This document shows, one piece after another, positions 31,879-40,723 of a stretch of 64,000 nt of DNA. Below the pieces are notes generated by a model. That model made no database searches and was not told the DNA's origin. It was given only the letters and a program-made list of their open reading frames with translations. Positions within the stretch are counted from its first letter, which is position 1. Each line of letters starts with the position of its first letter. The stretch is from Ga0077536 sp035325705 (lineage in GTDB: Bacteria > Pseudomonadota > Gammaproteobacteria > Ga0077536). Made by a program: the position numbers and the translations under genes. The DNA lies in contig DAOKZI010000007.1 in the NCBI GenBank assembly GCA_035325705.1, positions 1 through 64,000 of the forward strand. The letters are read 5' to 3'.

Positions 31879-33783
31879 GTGAGCGCGCGATACGACGCGG
31901 CTGACATCGAAGTCTTGACCGGTCTCGAGCCGGTCCGCAAACGCCCCGGGATGTACACCGATACGTCCCGCCCCAACCACCTCGTCCAGGAGGTCGTCGA
32001 CAACAGCGTCGACGAGGCGCTGGCCGGCCACTGTACGCGCATCGACGTCGTGCTGCATGCCGATGCGTCGATCACGGTCAGCGACGACGGCCGCGGCATG
32101 CCGGTCGACATCCATCCGGGTGAACGCCTGTCCGGCGTCGAGGTCATCCTCACCAAGCTGCACGCGGGCGGCAAGTTCTCCGGCAAGCACTACAAGTTTT
32201 CCGGCGGCCTGCACGGCGTCGGCGTGTCGGTGGTCAACGCGCTGTCCTCGAAGCTCGAAGTGCGCGTCAAGCGCGGCGGCGTCGAGTGCGCGATGAGCTT
32301 CGCCGGCGGCGAACGCCAGTCCGAGCTCACCGAGCTCGGCCGCGTCGGCCGCCAGAACACGGGCACGAGCATCCGCTTCTGGCCCGACGGCCGCTACTTC
32401 GACACGGTGAAGATCGCGGTGCCGCGCTTGAAGCACCTGCTGCGCGCGAAGGCTGTGCTCTGTCCCGGGCTGCGCGTGACACTGACGGACGAGACGACGA
32501 ACGAGACCGACACCTGGCACTACGAGGACGGTCTGCGCGGCTATCTGGCCGCGGCGATGGCCGACGCCGAGCTGCTGCCCGCCGAGGCCGTGCAGGGGAC
32601 GCTCGAGGCCGAGCACGCCGCCGTCACCTGGGCGCTGCAGTGGCGCGCCGACGACGGCGAGCTCGTTGCCGAGAGCTATGTGAACCTGGTGCCGACCGCG
32701 CAGGGCGGTACGCACGTCAACGGTCTGCGCCAGGGCCTGCTCGAGGCGCTGCGCGAGTTCTGCGAGTTCCGCAATCTGCTCGCGCGCGGGATCCGGATCA
32801 CCGCCGACGATTGCACCGAGCGGCTCGCCTATGTGCTGTCGCTGAAGATGACCGAGCCGCAGTTTTCCGGCCAGACCAAGGAACGCCTGTCCAGCCAGTC
32901 GGCGGCGGCCGTCGTCGCCACCGCTGTGCGCGACGCGTTCAGCCTGTGGCTGCATCAGCACGTGGAGAGCGGCGAGCGCATCGCGCAGCTCGCGATCGAG
33001 CGCGCGCAGCAGCGCCTGAAAGCGGCGAAAGCCGTGGTGCGCAAGAAAATCGCCGGCAACGGGCCGGCGCTGCCGGGCAAGCTCGCCGACTGCACCTCCA
33101 ACGATCTCGGCGAGTCGGAGCTCTTCCTCGTCGAGGGCGATTCGGCCGGCGGCTCGGCCAAGCAGGCGCGCGACAAGGACTACCAGGCGATCCTGCCCCT
33201 GCGCGGCAAGATCCTGAACACCTGGGAGATCGAATCGGCGCAGGTGCTCGCCTCGCAGGAGGTGCACGACATCGCGGTCGCGATCGGCGTGGATCCCGGC
33301 AGCCCGGATCTCGACGGCCTGCGCTACGGCAAGATCTGCATCCTCGCCGACGCCGACTCCGACGGCGCGCACATCGCGACCCTGCTGTGCGCGCTGTTCG
33401 TGAGGCATTTCCGCGCCGTGGTCGTCGCCGGCCACGTGTTCGTCGCGATGCCGCCGCTGTATCGCATCGACGCCGGCAAGGAAGTGTTCTACGCGCTCGA
33501 CGACGGCGAGCGCGACGCGATCGTCGCGCGCATCCAGGCCGATCGCGTCAAGGGCAAGATCAACGTCCAGCGCTTCAAGGGCCTGGGCGAGATGAATCCC
33601 TCGCAGCTACGCGAGACGGCGATGCTGCCTTCGTCGCGCCGCCTCGTGCAGCTCACGATCGACGACGAGCGCGCGACGGATTCGATGATGGACATGCTGC
33701 TCGGCAAGAAGCGGGCGAGCGATCGCCGTGTATGGCTGGAACGCAAGGGCAATCTGGCCGGCAATCTCGCCGCGCTGCCGTGA
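31879..33783 (+). CDS. parE: ParE, topoisomerase IV subunit B
   Basis: The 634-residue ATPase subunit of topoisomerase IV, which decatenates daughter chromosomes. The GHKL ATP site shows VDNSVDEALAG, SDDGRGMPVD and GGLHGVGVSVVNALS. The TOPRIM region has EGDSAGGSAKQARDKDYQA with LPLRGKILN, and DADSDGAHI. The C terminus has the usual FKGLGEMNPSQL. The start is a GTG with CCAGGAGCGAC before it. parC follows 21 bases later. Confidence 0.97.
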   Translation: MSARYDAADIEVLTGLEPVRKRPGMYTDTSRPNHLVQEVVDNSVDEALAGHCTRIDVVLHADASITVSDDGRGMPVDIHPGERLSGVEVILTKLHAGGKFSGKHYKFSGGLHGVGVSVVNALSSKLEVRVKRGGVECAMSFAGGERQSELTELGRVGRQNTGTSIRFWPDGRYFDTVKIAVPRLKHLLRAKAVLCPGLRVTLTDETTNETDTWHYEDGLRGYLAAAMADAELLPAEAVQGTLEAEHAAVTWALQWRADDGELVAESYVNLVPTAQGGTHVNGLRQGLLEALREFCEFRNLLARGIRITADDCTERLAYVLSLKMTEPQFSGQTKERLSSQSAAAVVATAVRDAFSLWLHQHVESGERIAQLAIERAQQRLKAAKAVVRKKIAGNGPALPGKLADCTSNDLGESELFLVEGDSAGGSAKQARDKDYQAILPLRGKILNTWEIESAQVLASQEVHDIAVAIGVDPGSPDLDGLRYGKICILADADSDGAHIATLLCALFVRHFRAVVVAGHVFVAMPPLYRIDAGKEVFYALDDGERDAIVARIQADRVKGKINVQRFKGLGEMNPSQLRETAMLPSSRRLVQLTIDDERATDSMMDMLLGKKRASDRRVWLERKGNLAGNLAALP

Positions 33784-33804
33784 CCGACCAAGGAATCAGC
33801 ACTC

Positions 33805-36042
33805 ATGGGTGAGAAGGCCGACATCGATCGCAAGCCGCTGCGCGAGTTCACGGAGCAGGCCTACCTCGACTACTCGATGTACGTGATCCTCGATCGCGCG
33901 CTGCCGCACCTCGCCGACGGCCTGAAGCCGGTCCAGCGCCGCATCGTCTACGCGATGTCGGAGCTCGGCCTGAACGCCGCCGCCAAGCACAAGAAGTCCG
34001 CGCGCACCGTCGGCGACGTCATCGGCAAGTTCCATCCGCACGGCGACTCGGCCTGCTACGAGGCGATGGTGCTGATGGCGCAGCCCTTCAGCTACCGCTA
34101 TCCGCTGATCGACGGCCAGGGCAACTGGGGATCGCCGGACGATCCGAAGTCCTTCGCCGCGATGCGCTACACCGAGGCCAAGCTCACGCGCTACGCGGAC
34201 ACGCTGCTGTCCGAGCTCGAACAGGGCACGGCCGACTGGGTGCCGAACTTCGACGGCACGCTGGACGAGCCGCGGCTCTTGCCGGCGCGGCTGCCCAACG
34301 TGCTGCTGAACGGCACCACCGGCATCGCCGTCGGTATGGCGACCGACATTCCGCCGCACAATCTGCGCGAGATCGTACAGGCCTGCGTGACGCTGCTCGA
34401 GCAGCCCAACGCCTCGATCGAGGAGCTGTGCGCGCAGGTGCGCGGCCCCGACTTCCCGGGCGGCGGCGAGATCATCACGCCGGCGCGCGAATTGAAGCAG
34501 CTCTACGAGAACGGGCAGGGCACCGTGCGCATGCGCGCCGTGTACGCGCGGGAGAACGGCAACGTGGTGATCACGGAGCTGCCCTACCAGACCTCCGGCT
34601 CGCGCATCATCGAGCAGATCGCGGCGCAGATGCAGGCCAAGAAGCTGCCGATGCTCGAGGACATACGCGACGAATCCGATCACGAGACGCCGACGCGCAT
34701 CGTGCTGATGCCGAGATCGAACCGCGTCGACCTCGAGCAGATGATGCAGCATCTGTTCGCGACCACCGATCTCGAGCGCACGCTGCGCATGAACCTCAAC
34801 GTGATCGGCCTCGACGGCCTGCCCGGCGTGCGCAATCTGAAGTCGCTGCTGGCGGAATGGCTCGAGTACCGCATCGAGACCGTGCGCCGGCGCCTGCAGC
34901 ACCGGCTCGACAAGGTCGTCGACCGGCTGCACATCCTCGACGGCCTGCTGATCGCCTTCCTCAACATCGACGAGGTGATCCACCTCATCCGCAGCGAGGA
35001 CGAGCCCAAAGCGAAGCTGATCGAACGCTTCGGCCTGAGCGCGGCGCAGGCCGACGCGATCCTCGACCTCCGTCTGCGGCAGCTCGCGCGCCTGGAAGAA
35101 ATCAAGATCCGCGGCGAGCAGGCCGAGCTCGCCGACGAACGCAAACGCATCGAGCAGATCCTGGCCTCGCCGCGGCGGCTGAAGACCTTGACGCGCCAGG
35201 AGCTCGAGCGCGACGCCGAGGAGTACGGCGACGAGCGCCGCAGCCGCATCGTCGAACGCGCCGCCGCCCAGGCGCTCGCCGAGACCGAGCTGCTCAGCGC
35301 CGAGCCCGTCACGATCGTGCTGTCCGAGAAGGGCTGGGTGCGCGCGGCGAAGGGCCATGAGATCGAGGCGCGCGAGCTCGCCTTCCGCAGCGGCGATCGC
35401 TATCAGGCCGCGGCGCGCGGCAAGAGCAACCAGCAGGCCGTGTTCCTCGGCGCCGATGGGCGCAGCTATTCGCTGGCCGCCCACACGCTGCCCTCGGCGC
35501 GCGGCATGGGCGAACCGCTCGCGGGCCGGCTCACGCCGCCGGACGGCGTGCCCTTCGTCGCCATTGCGATCGGCAATCCCGAGCAGGAAGTCCTCGTCGT
35601 GTCCGAGGCCGGCTACGGCTTCCGCACGACGCTCGAGAATCTGTACGCGAAGAACAAGGCGGGCAAGGCGCTGTTGAGCCTGGGCGAGGGCGGGCGCGCG
35701 CTCGGTCTCTATCCACTCGAGGATCCGGCGCGCGACGACGTCGTCTGCGTCACCAGCGCGGGCCATCTGCTCGTGTTCAAGGCGAGCGAGCTGCCGCAAA
35801 TGCCGCGCGGCCGCGGCGTCCGGCTGATCCAGATCCCGACGCCCAAATTGAAGAGCGGCGAAGAAGTGCTGAAGGCCGTCGTCGTCGTCGCCCCCGGCCG
35901 CAGCCTGCGCATCGATGCCGGCAGCCGCCATCTCAGTCTGAAGCCGCGCGACCTCGAAGCCTATCGCGGTGAACGCGCCAAGCGCGGCGGCAAGCTGCCG
36001 CGCGGCTTCCAGCGCGTCGATGATGCGGGGGTCGTCGATTGA
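33805..36042 (+). CDS. parC: ParC, topoisomerase IV subunit A
   Basis: A 745-residue breakage-reunion subunit. The catalytic Tyr is in AMRYTEAKL. The quinolone-determining region reads KFHPHGDSACYEAMVLMAQP, with the Ser and Glu of quinolone-sensitive enzymes. The C-terminal beta-pinwheel is present but short, with SEKGWVRAAKG and SEAGYGFRTT blades. It forms the operon parE-parC. No terminator follows directly; a family D repeat begins eight bases after the stop. Confidence 0.97.
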   Translation: MGEKADIDRKPLREFTEQAYLDYSMYVILDRALPHLADGLKPVQRRIVYAMSELGLNAAAKHKKSARTVGDVIGKFHPHGDSACYEAMVLMAQPFSYRYPLIDGQGNWGSPDDPKSFAAMRYTEAKLTRYADTLLSELEQGTADWVPNFDGTLDEPRLLPARLPNVLLNGTTGIAVGMATDIPPHNLREIVQACVTLLEQPNASIEELCAQVRGPDFPGGGEIITPARELKQLYENGQGTVRMRAVYARENGNVVITELPYQTSGSRIIEQIAAQMQAKKLPMLEDIRDESDHETPTRIVLMPRSNRVDLEQMMQHLFATTDLERTLRMNLNVIGLDGLPGVRNLKSLLAEWLEYRIETVRRRLQHRLDKVVDRLHILDGLLIAFLNIDEVIHLIRSEDEPKAKLIERFGLSAAQADAILDLRLRQLARLEEIKIRGEQAELADERKRIEQILASPRRLKTLTRQELERDAEEYGDERRSRIVERAAAQALAETELLSAEPVTIVLSEKGWVRAAKGHEIEARELAFRSGDRYQAAARGKSNQQAVFLGADGRSYSLAAHTLPSARGMGEPLAGRLTPPDGVPFVAIAIGNPEQEVLVVSEAGYGFRTTLENLYAKNKAGKALLSLGEGGRALGLYPLEDPARDDVVCVTSAGHLLVFKASELPQMPRGRGVRLIQIPTPKLKSGEEVLKAVVVVAPGRSLRIDAGSRHLSLKPRDLEAYRGERAKRGGKLPRGFQRVDDAGVVD

Positions 36043-36050
36043 TGGTGATT

Positions 36051-36190
36051 AATCTAGTCCCGGAGGGCACGGAGGACACGGGGAAGATTTGATTCGACCG
36101 GTGTTTCCGCAATGCCTCGCCTCGTTCGGCGGTGGCGTTGCGGAGGCTCGCGCTCCATCCCTTTTTTTCCGTCGCCTCCGTGGCCAGATT
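36051..36190. repeat. Family D element, diverged
   Basis: Left end AATCTAGTCCCGGAGGGCAC and right end CCTCCGTGGCCAGATT, about 140 bases, with the usual GATTCGACCGGTG and CCGTCGCCTCC core. It is the first of several repeats that fill 36043-36820, which has no gene. Confidence 0.8.
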
Positions 36191-36232
36191 CCTCAACTCG
36201 TAGCTTGCCGTGAAAGAGGGCACCCTGTTCTC

Positions 36233-36379
36233 GTAGCCCGGGTGCAGCGTAGCGGAACCCGGGATCCGGCGCCCAATACGCAAAGGCTTGCGGTCCTGCG
36301 CGGCGCGCGCCGCGGCGGTCTTGTCGACTGCGGCGGGCGCGGATCCCGGGTTACGCGCTGCGCGCTCCACCCGGGCTAC
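36233..36379. repeat. Family A inverted doublet
   Basis: GTAGCCCGGGTGCAGCGTAG...AACCCGGGAT faces GATCCCGGGTTACGCGC...CCACCCGGGCTAC, with about 75 bases between the arms. Confidence 0.85.
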
Positions 36380-36478
36380 GACATCGCCGTTCACGTTGGG
36401 GGGCTATTGGCTCTTTCATCATTGGGATGACGCACGCGCATCGATCTCAATCATGAAAGAGGCGTGGTGAGCCTCTCT

Positions 36479-36557
36479 CCCGGATTCCGCTGCGCTCCTT
36501 CCGGGCTACAAGAGAACGATCTTCGTAGCCCGGAAGGAGCGCAGCGGAATCCGGGAT
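36479..36557. repeat. Family B doublet in reversed orientation
   Basis: The right-type arm (CCCGGATTCCGCTGCGCTCC...GGGCTAC) comes first and the left-type arm (GTAGCCCGGAAGGAGCG...AATCCGGGAT) second, about 18 bases apart. The GTAGC ends therefore face each other, the opposite of most doublets in the window. Confidence 0.82.
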
Positions 36558-36633
36558 CGGCGCCTCGCCAGTCGTTACCCCCGGGGTCGGGGCAAGCACA
36601 ACGGCCACGCGCTTTCACGGCAACCTACGGCCA

Positions 36634-36746
36634 TGAGGGGCGCGGAAAACGTTTGATTGGGCCGGTGCCTCCGCGATGTCGGCGTCTGCAGGCGCTCCAA
36701 TCAATGCCTTTTTCTCCGTGTTCTCCGCACCCTCCGTGGCGAGATT
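36634..36746. repeat. Family D element, truncated on the left
   Basis: The core GTTTGATTGGGCCGGTGCCTCCG and the right end TTCTCCGCACCCTCCGTGGC...AGATT are present. The left AATCTAGCCACGGAGG end is replaced by unrelated sequence. Confidence 0.7.
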
Positions 36747-36832
36747 CATCACCCATCGGATGAGGCAACGAGGCGAACGAAGAGTACGAGCGGTCGCGCG
36801 CGGAATTGGAACGCGATAGGGCAAAAGAAAAA

Positions 36833-36858
36833 GTGGGCCGGCGGGGGGGCCGGCCCAC
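36833..36858 (-). terminator. Intrinsic terminator of dinB
   Basis: GTGGGCCGGC and GCCGGCCCAC form a ten-base stem with a six-base G/C loop. On the minus strand TTTTTCTTTT follows, so it ends dinB transcripts about 70 bases past the stop. Confidence 0.88.
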
Positions 36859-36930
36859 GAGGCTGAGCGGCGAACAAGGAGGGGAGGGTGTTGCCGCCCG
36901 CTGAAGCTATCGGCGGGCGCGGTCGGGGCT

Positions 36931-38088
36931 TTAGCTCGCGTCGTCGATTGCGCTCGAAGCGCCAGCGGCGAAATCGGCGCCGGTCTCTTCCACTCCATCG
37001 AACAAAGCCGGCTGGCGCGCGTCGTCGACGTCGACGAAGTTCGCGAGGCCGAGTCCCGCGAGGCGGTAGCGCCGTGTCGCGTCCTGCGGCATGCGCGCGA
37101 GGAGCTGGCGCCCGAACGCGAGGATGTCCTCGGCGCCGCGCGGCCGCTGCGGCGGCGTCACGTGCCGCGAGAGCACGCGAAAATCCGCCGTTTTCAGCTT
37201 CAGTACCACGGTGCGGCCGACGCGTCCGGCGCGCGCCGCGGCCCGCCACACCTGCTCGGCGAGCGCCGGCAGTGCGGCCTCGACCAGGGCCGGCGGCAGA
37301 TCGTGCTCGAAGGTCTGCTCGGCGGAAATCGACTGCACGGGGCGATCGGCAACGACCGCGCGATCGTCGATGCCGCGCGCGAGATCGTAGAGTCGTTGCC
37401 CGTAGCGGCCGAAGCGTGCGACGAGCAGCGGACGCTCCAGCGCGCGCAGCTCGGCCACGGTCTTCACGCCCAGCGCCGCGAGCTGCTCTTCGGTCGCGCG
37501 CCCCACGCCGGGCAGACGCGACACCGGCAAGTCCGCGACGAAGGCGTCGACCTCGGCGGGCTGGATCACGAACAGACCGTTCGGCTTGCGCCAGTCGGAG
37601 GCGATCTTCGCGAGATACTTGTTCGGCGCGACGCCGGCCGAAGCCGTCAGCGCGGTCGCGGCGAAGATGTCGCTGCGGATGGCGCGCGCGACCGCGGTAG
37701 CGGTCGGCAGGCCCGGCTTGTTGTGCGTGACGTCGAGATAGGCCTCATCCAGCGACAGCGGCTCGATCAGATCCGTATAGCGCCGGAAAATATCGCGCAC
37801 CTGGGCCGATACGGCGCGATAGCGCGGGAAATCCGGCGCCACGAATACGCCGTCGGGACACAGCCGCGCGGCGCGCGAGGCCGGCATCGCCGAGCGCACG
37901 CCGTAGCGGCGCGCCTCGTAGGACGCGGCACAGACGACCGAGCGCGGGCTGCGCCAGGCGACGATCACGGGCCGCCCGCGCAACGCCGGATCGTCACGCT
38001 GCGCGACCGACGCGTAGAACGCGTCCATGTCGATATGGATGATCTTGCGCAGAGGCCCGCGGGCGATGTCATCGACGCTGTCCGCCAT
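36931..38088 (-). CDS. dinB: DinB, DNA polymerase IV
   Basis: A 385-residue Y-family translesion polymerase. Catalytic acidic residues are in HIDMDAFYASV near the N terminus and SLDEAYLDV near residue 115. AGVAPNKYLAKIASDWRKPNG and LPGVGRATEEQL (helix-hairpin-helix) follow. QPALF near residue 365 matches the beta-clamp-binding motif. No clear LexA box was found upstream, where a family D repeat begins 55 bases before the ATG. Confidence 0.96.
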   Translation of the reverse strand: MADSVDDIARGPLRKIIHIDMDAFYASVAQRDDPALRGRPVIVAWRSPRSVVCAASYEARRYGVRSAMPASRAARLCPDGVFVAPDFPRYRAVSAQVRDIFRRYTDLIEPLSLDEAYLDVTHNKPGLPTATAVARAIRSDIFAATALTASAGVAPNKYLAKIASDWRKPNGLFVIQPAEVDAFVADLPVSRLPGVGRATEEQLAALGVKTVAELRALERPLLVARFGRYGQRLYDLARGIDDRAVVADRPVQSISAEQTFEHDLPPALVEAALPALAEQVWRAAARAGRVGRTVVLKLKTADFRVLSRHVTPPQRPRGAEDILAFGRQLLARMPQDATRRYRLAGLGLANFVDVDDARQPALFDGVEETGADFAAGASSAIDDAS

Positions 38089-38142
38089 GGCCGCATTCTA
38101 AAGCTACCGGAAGCTGCGCGGCCGAAGCTGAAATGCCCTATC

Positions 38143-38285
38143 AATCTAGCCACGGAGAGCACGGGGGACACGGAGAAAGAGAGGGATTGATGCGAACTTC
38201 TGCAGCGCCGCCGCCGAACGAGGCGCAGGAATCACGAAGGGCAGGATCTAATCAGTCTCTTCCTTCGTCCCTCCGTGGTTAGATT
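38143..38285. repeat. Family D element
   Basis: AATCTAGCCACGGAGAGCAC at the left and CCCTCCGTGGTTAGATT at the right, about 143 bases. It sits upstream of dinB in the gap 38089-38549, which holds repeats only. Confidence 0.86.
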
Positions 38286-38297
38286 CATCCAGTTCTT

Positions 38298-38398
38298 GTA
38301 GCCCGGATGAGCGCAGCGAATCCGGGATCTGCGTCTACCGCGAATCTCACGGTTCCTGACATGCCCGACCCCGGATTCGCTGCGCTCATCCGGGCTAC
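38298..38398. repeat. Family B inverted doublet
   Basis: GTAGCCCGGATGAGCGCAGC...AATCCGGGAT faces CCCCGGATTCGCTGCGCTCA...CGGGCTAC. The arms lie about 35 bases apart, between a full family D copy and a right half copy. Confidence 0.85.
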
Positions 38399-38449
38399 GA
38401 ATCTCGTCCCGAGACAATGAGACCGGAATTGGCATATCGCCGCGGATGG

Positions 38450-38504
38450 CATAAATCAATCCTTCTCTTCCCTCCGTGTCCCCCGTGCTCTCCGTGGCTA
38501 GATT
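38450..38504. repeat. Family D right half
   Basis: AATCAATCCTTCTCTTCCCT and then CCTCCGTG-type repeats ending CCGTGGCTAGATT. The left half is missing. Confidence 0.75.
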
Positions 38505-38549
38505 CATCCAGCGCATGAATCAGCACCGGAAGCCCGGCCATGCGAGCGC

Positions 38550-39206
38550 TCAGGCTTCGAAGCGGTCGAGCTGCGTGCCTAGGAAATCGCAGGCTTCGCG
38601 CAGCATCGCAGGCGTGATTTCATGCGCGGCTTCGTACTCGCGATAGCCGAGCATCACGCCGAGATCGGCGAAGAGATCGCGCGTCGCGTGGGCGCGGGCG
38701 AGCGGCACCACGGGGTCGTTCACGCCGTGTTGGATCAGCAGCGTCAGATGGCGCAGGGCCGAGGCGGGGGCCGCGATCGGCGCGATTTCGGGCAGCACGC
38801 GGCCGGCGATGCCGACGATGCCGCGCAGCTTCGCTGGCGCCGTGAGGCCGATGCCGTAGGCCAGCGTCGCGCCCTGCGAGAAACCGAGTAGATAGACGCG
38901 GCGCGGATCCGCGCCGAAGCCCATCACGGCGTCGTTGACGAACTGGATGACGGCGAGCCGGCTGCGCTCGGCTTCGTCGCCGTCGACGTCGATGCCCTGA
39001 GTAGAAAATCTCACGTCGAACCAGCGATAGGCACCCGGCGCGTTGATGAAGGGCGCACGCAGGCTCAGGACGAGAAAGCGCGGGTCAACGGTCGCGACGA
39101 AGCTCGCGAGACCCTCCTCGTTGCCGCCGACTCCGTGCAGCAGCAACAGCAGCGGCGGCCGGTGCGTCGGCGTCGCGGGCGGGCGACTCACATAGCGCAG
39201 TTGCAT
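38550..39206 (-). CDS. Carboxylesterase/phospholipase-type alpha/beta hydrolase
   Basis: A 218-residue serine hydrolase in the YpfH/phospholipase-carboxylesterase group. It shows LLLLLHGVGGNEEGL (oxyanion region), the nucleophile elbow LLGFSQGATLAYG, the acid in HGVNDPVVPL and the His in YEAAHEITP. Substrate unknown. There is no signal peptide when started at MQLRYVSR, which I prefer over a longer frame without conservation. It follows the SpoVR gene by 17 bases and may be the last gene of that operon. Confidence 0.9.
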   Translation of the reverse strand: MQLRYVSRPPATPTHRPPLLLLLHGVGGNEEGLASFVATVDPRFLVLSLRAPFINAPGAYRWFDVRFSTQGIDVDGDEAERSRLAVIQFVNDAVMGFGADPRRVYLLGFSQGATLAYGIGLTAPAKLRGIVGIAGRVLPEIAPIAAPASALRHLTLLIQHGVNDPVVPLARAHATRDLFADLGVMLGYREYEAAHEITPAMLREACDFLGTQLDRFEA

Positions 39207-39223
39207 CGGCCGGGGCCGCGCCC

Positions 39224-40723
39224 TCAGCGCGGCGGCTGCGCTTCCGCGACGTTTTCGACGCCTCCGTCCGGCCGCACCGTCTCGAGCCTGACCGCAAAGC
39301 CCCACAGTCGCGCGACGTGTCGCAGCGCATCGCCGCTGGCGGCGCCGAGCGGCCGGCGGCCGCGCTGCTGGTGGCGCAGCGTCAGCGAGCGATCGCCGCG
39401 ACGGTCGACGCGCCAGACCTGGATGTCCGGCTCGCGGTTGCCGAGATCGTACTGCGCGGCGAGGGCCGCGCGCACGCGACGGTAGCCGGCCTCATCGTGG
39501 ATCGCCGCGATCTCGTAAGTGCTTTCGCGATCGTCGTCGACGACCGCAAACAGGCGCATCTCGCGTATCAGATGCGGCGAGAGGTACTGGGCGATGAAGG
39601 ACTCGTCCTTGTAGTTGCGCATCGCGAAATCGAGGCTCGCGATCCAGTCGGTGCCGGCCAGATCGGGGAACCAGTAGCGATCCTCGTCGGTCGGCCGCTC
39701 GCAGATCCGCCGGATGTCGCGCATCATCGAGAAGCCGAGCGCATAGGGATTGATGCCGCCGTAGCGCGGATGATCGAAGCCCGGCTGCATCACGACGTTG
39801 GTGTGCGAGGCCAGCACTTCCAGCATGAAGGCGTCATCGACCCGCCCTTCGTCGTAGAGCCGGTTCAGCAGCGTGTAGTGCCAGAACGTGGCCCAGCCTT
39901 CGTTCATGACCTGCGTCTGACGCTGCGGATAGAAATACTGCGCGAGCTTGCGCACGATGCGCAGGATTTCCCGCTGCCACGGCGCGAGCAGCGGCGCATT
40001 CTTCTCGATGAAGTACAGCAGGTTCTCCTGCGGCTCGGTGGGGTAGACGTCCTCCGGGCTAGCCTCGTGGGCCTCCTCGCGCATCGGCAAGGTGCGCCAC
40101 AGCTCATTGACCGTTTCCTGCTGCTGCGTCTCACGGAGACGCTGGCGCTCGAGCTCCTGAGTGGGCGACAGGCGGGTCGGGCGCTTCGCGCGGTCGACGC
40201 CGTAGTTGCGCAAGGCGTGGCAAGAATCGAGCACGTCCTCGACCGCGGCGACGCCGTAGCGCTGCTCGCAGTCGCGCAGGTAGTCGCGCGCGAACAGCAG
40301 GTAGTCGATGATCGAATCCGCCGTCGTCCAGGTCCGGAACAGGTAGTTGCCTTTGAAGAAGGAGTTGTGACCGAAGCTCGCATGCGCGATGACCAGCGCC
40401 TGCATCGGCAGCGTATTCTCCTCCATCAAATAAGCGATGCAGGGATTGGAATTGATGACGATTTCGTAGGCGAGCCCCATCTCGCCGCGCCGGTAGCGCT
40501 GCTCGACCGACACGAATTCCTTGCCGTAGGACCAGTGGCTGTAGCCGACCGGCATGCCGACGGAGGAGTAGGCGTCCATCATCTGTTCGGCACTGACGAT
40601 CTCGATCTGGTTCGGATAGGTGTCGAGGCGGTAGTCGGCCGCGATGCCGGCGAGCACGTGCTCGTAGTCCTCGATCAGATCGAAGGTCCACTCGGAGCCG
40701 GTCGAGATCAGGCCGGGGCGCAT
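39224..40723 (-). CDS. ycgB: SpoVR/YcgB family protein
   Basis: A 499-residue cytosolic protein close to Escherichia coli YcgB (510). Family blocks visible are SGSEWTF-type start with EWTFDLIEDYEHVLAGIA, YPNQIEIVSAEQMMDAYSS, PMQALVIAHASFGHNSFFKG and NEGWATFWHYTLLNRLYDEG. The biochemical role is unknown. Despite the name, it does not indicate sporulation. It is produced with PrkA and YeaH in stationary phase in gammaproteobacteria. Its start overlaps yeaH by 16 bases. Confidence 0.95.
   Translation of the reverse strand: MRPGLISTGSEWTFDLIEDYEHVLAGIAADYRLDTYPNQIEIVSAEQMMDAYSSVGMPVGYSHWSYGKEFVSVEQRYRRGEMGLAYEIVINSNPCIAYLMEENTLPMQALVIAHASFGHNSFFKGNYLFRTWTTADSIIDYLLFARDYLRDCEQRYGVAAVEDVLDSCHALRNYGVDRAKRPTRLSPTQELERQRLRETQQQETVNELWRTLPMREEAHEASPEDVYPTEPQENLLYFIEKNAPLLAPWQREILRIVRKLAQYFYPQRQTQVMNEGWATFWHYTLLNRLYDEGRVDDAFMLEVLASHTNVVMQPGFDHPRYGGINPYALGFSMMRDIRRICERPTDEDRYWFPDLAGTDWIASLDFAMRNYKDESFIAQYLSPHLIREMRLFAVVDDDRESTYEIAAIHDEAGYRRVRAALAAQYDLGNREPDIQVWRVDRRGDRSLTLRHQQRGRRPLGAASGDALRHVARLWGFAVRLETVRPDGGVENVAEAQPPR

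Noticed and set aside
36043..36820. Short open frames in the repeat-filled gap after parC
   Set aside because: They lie across family A, B and D repeats and recur with them, so they are not genes.
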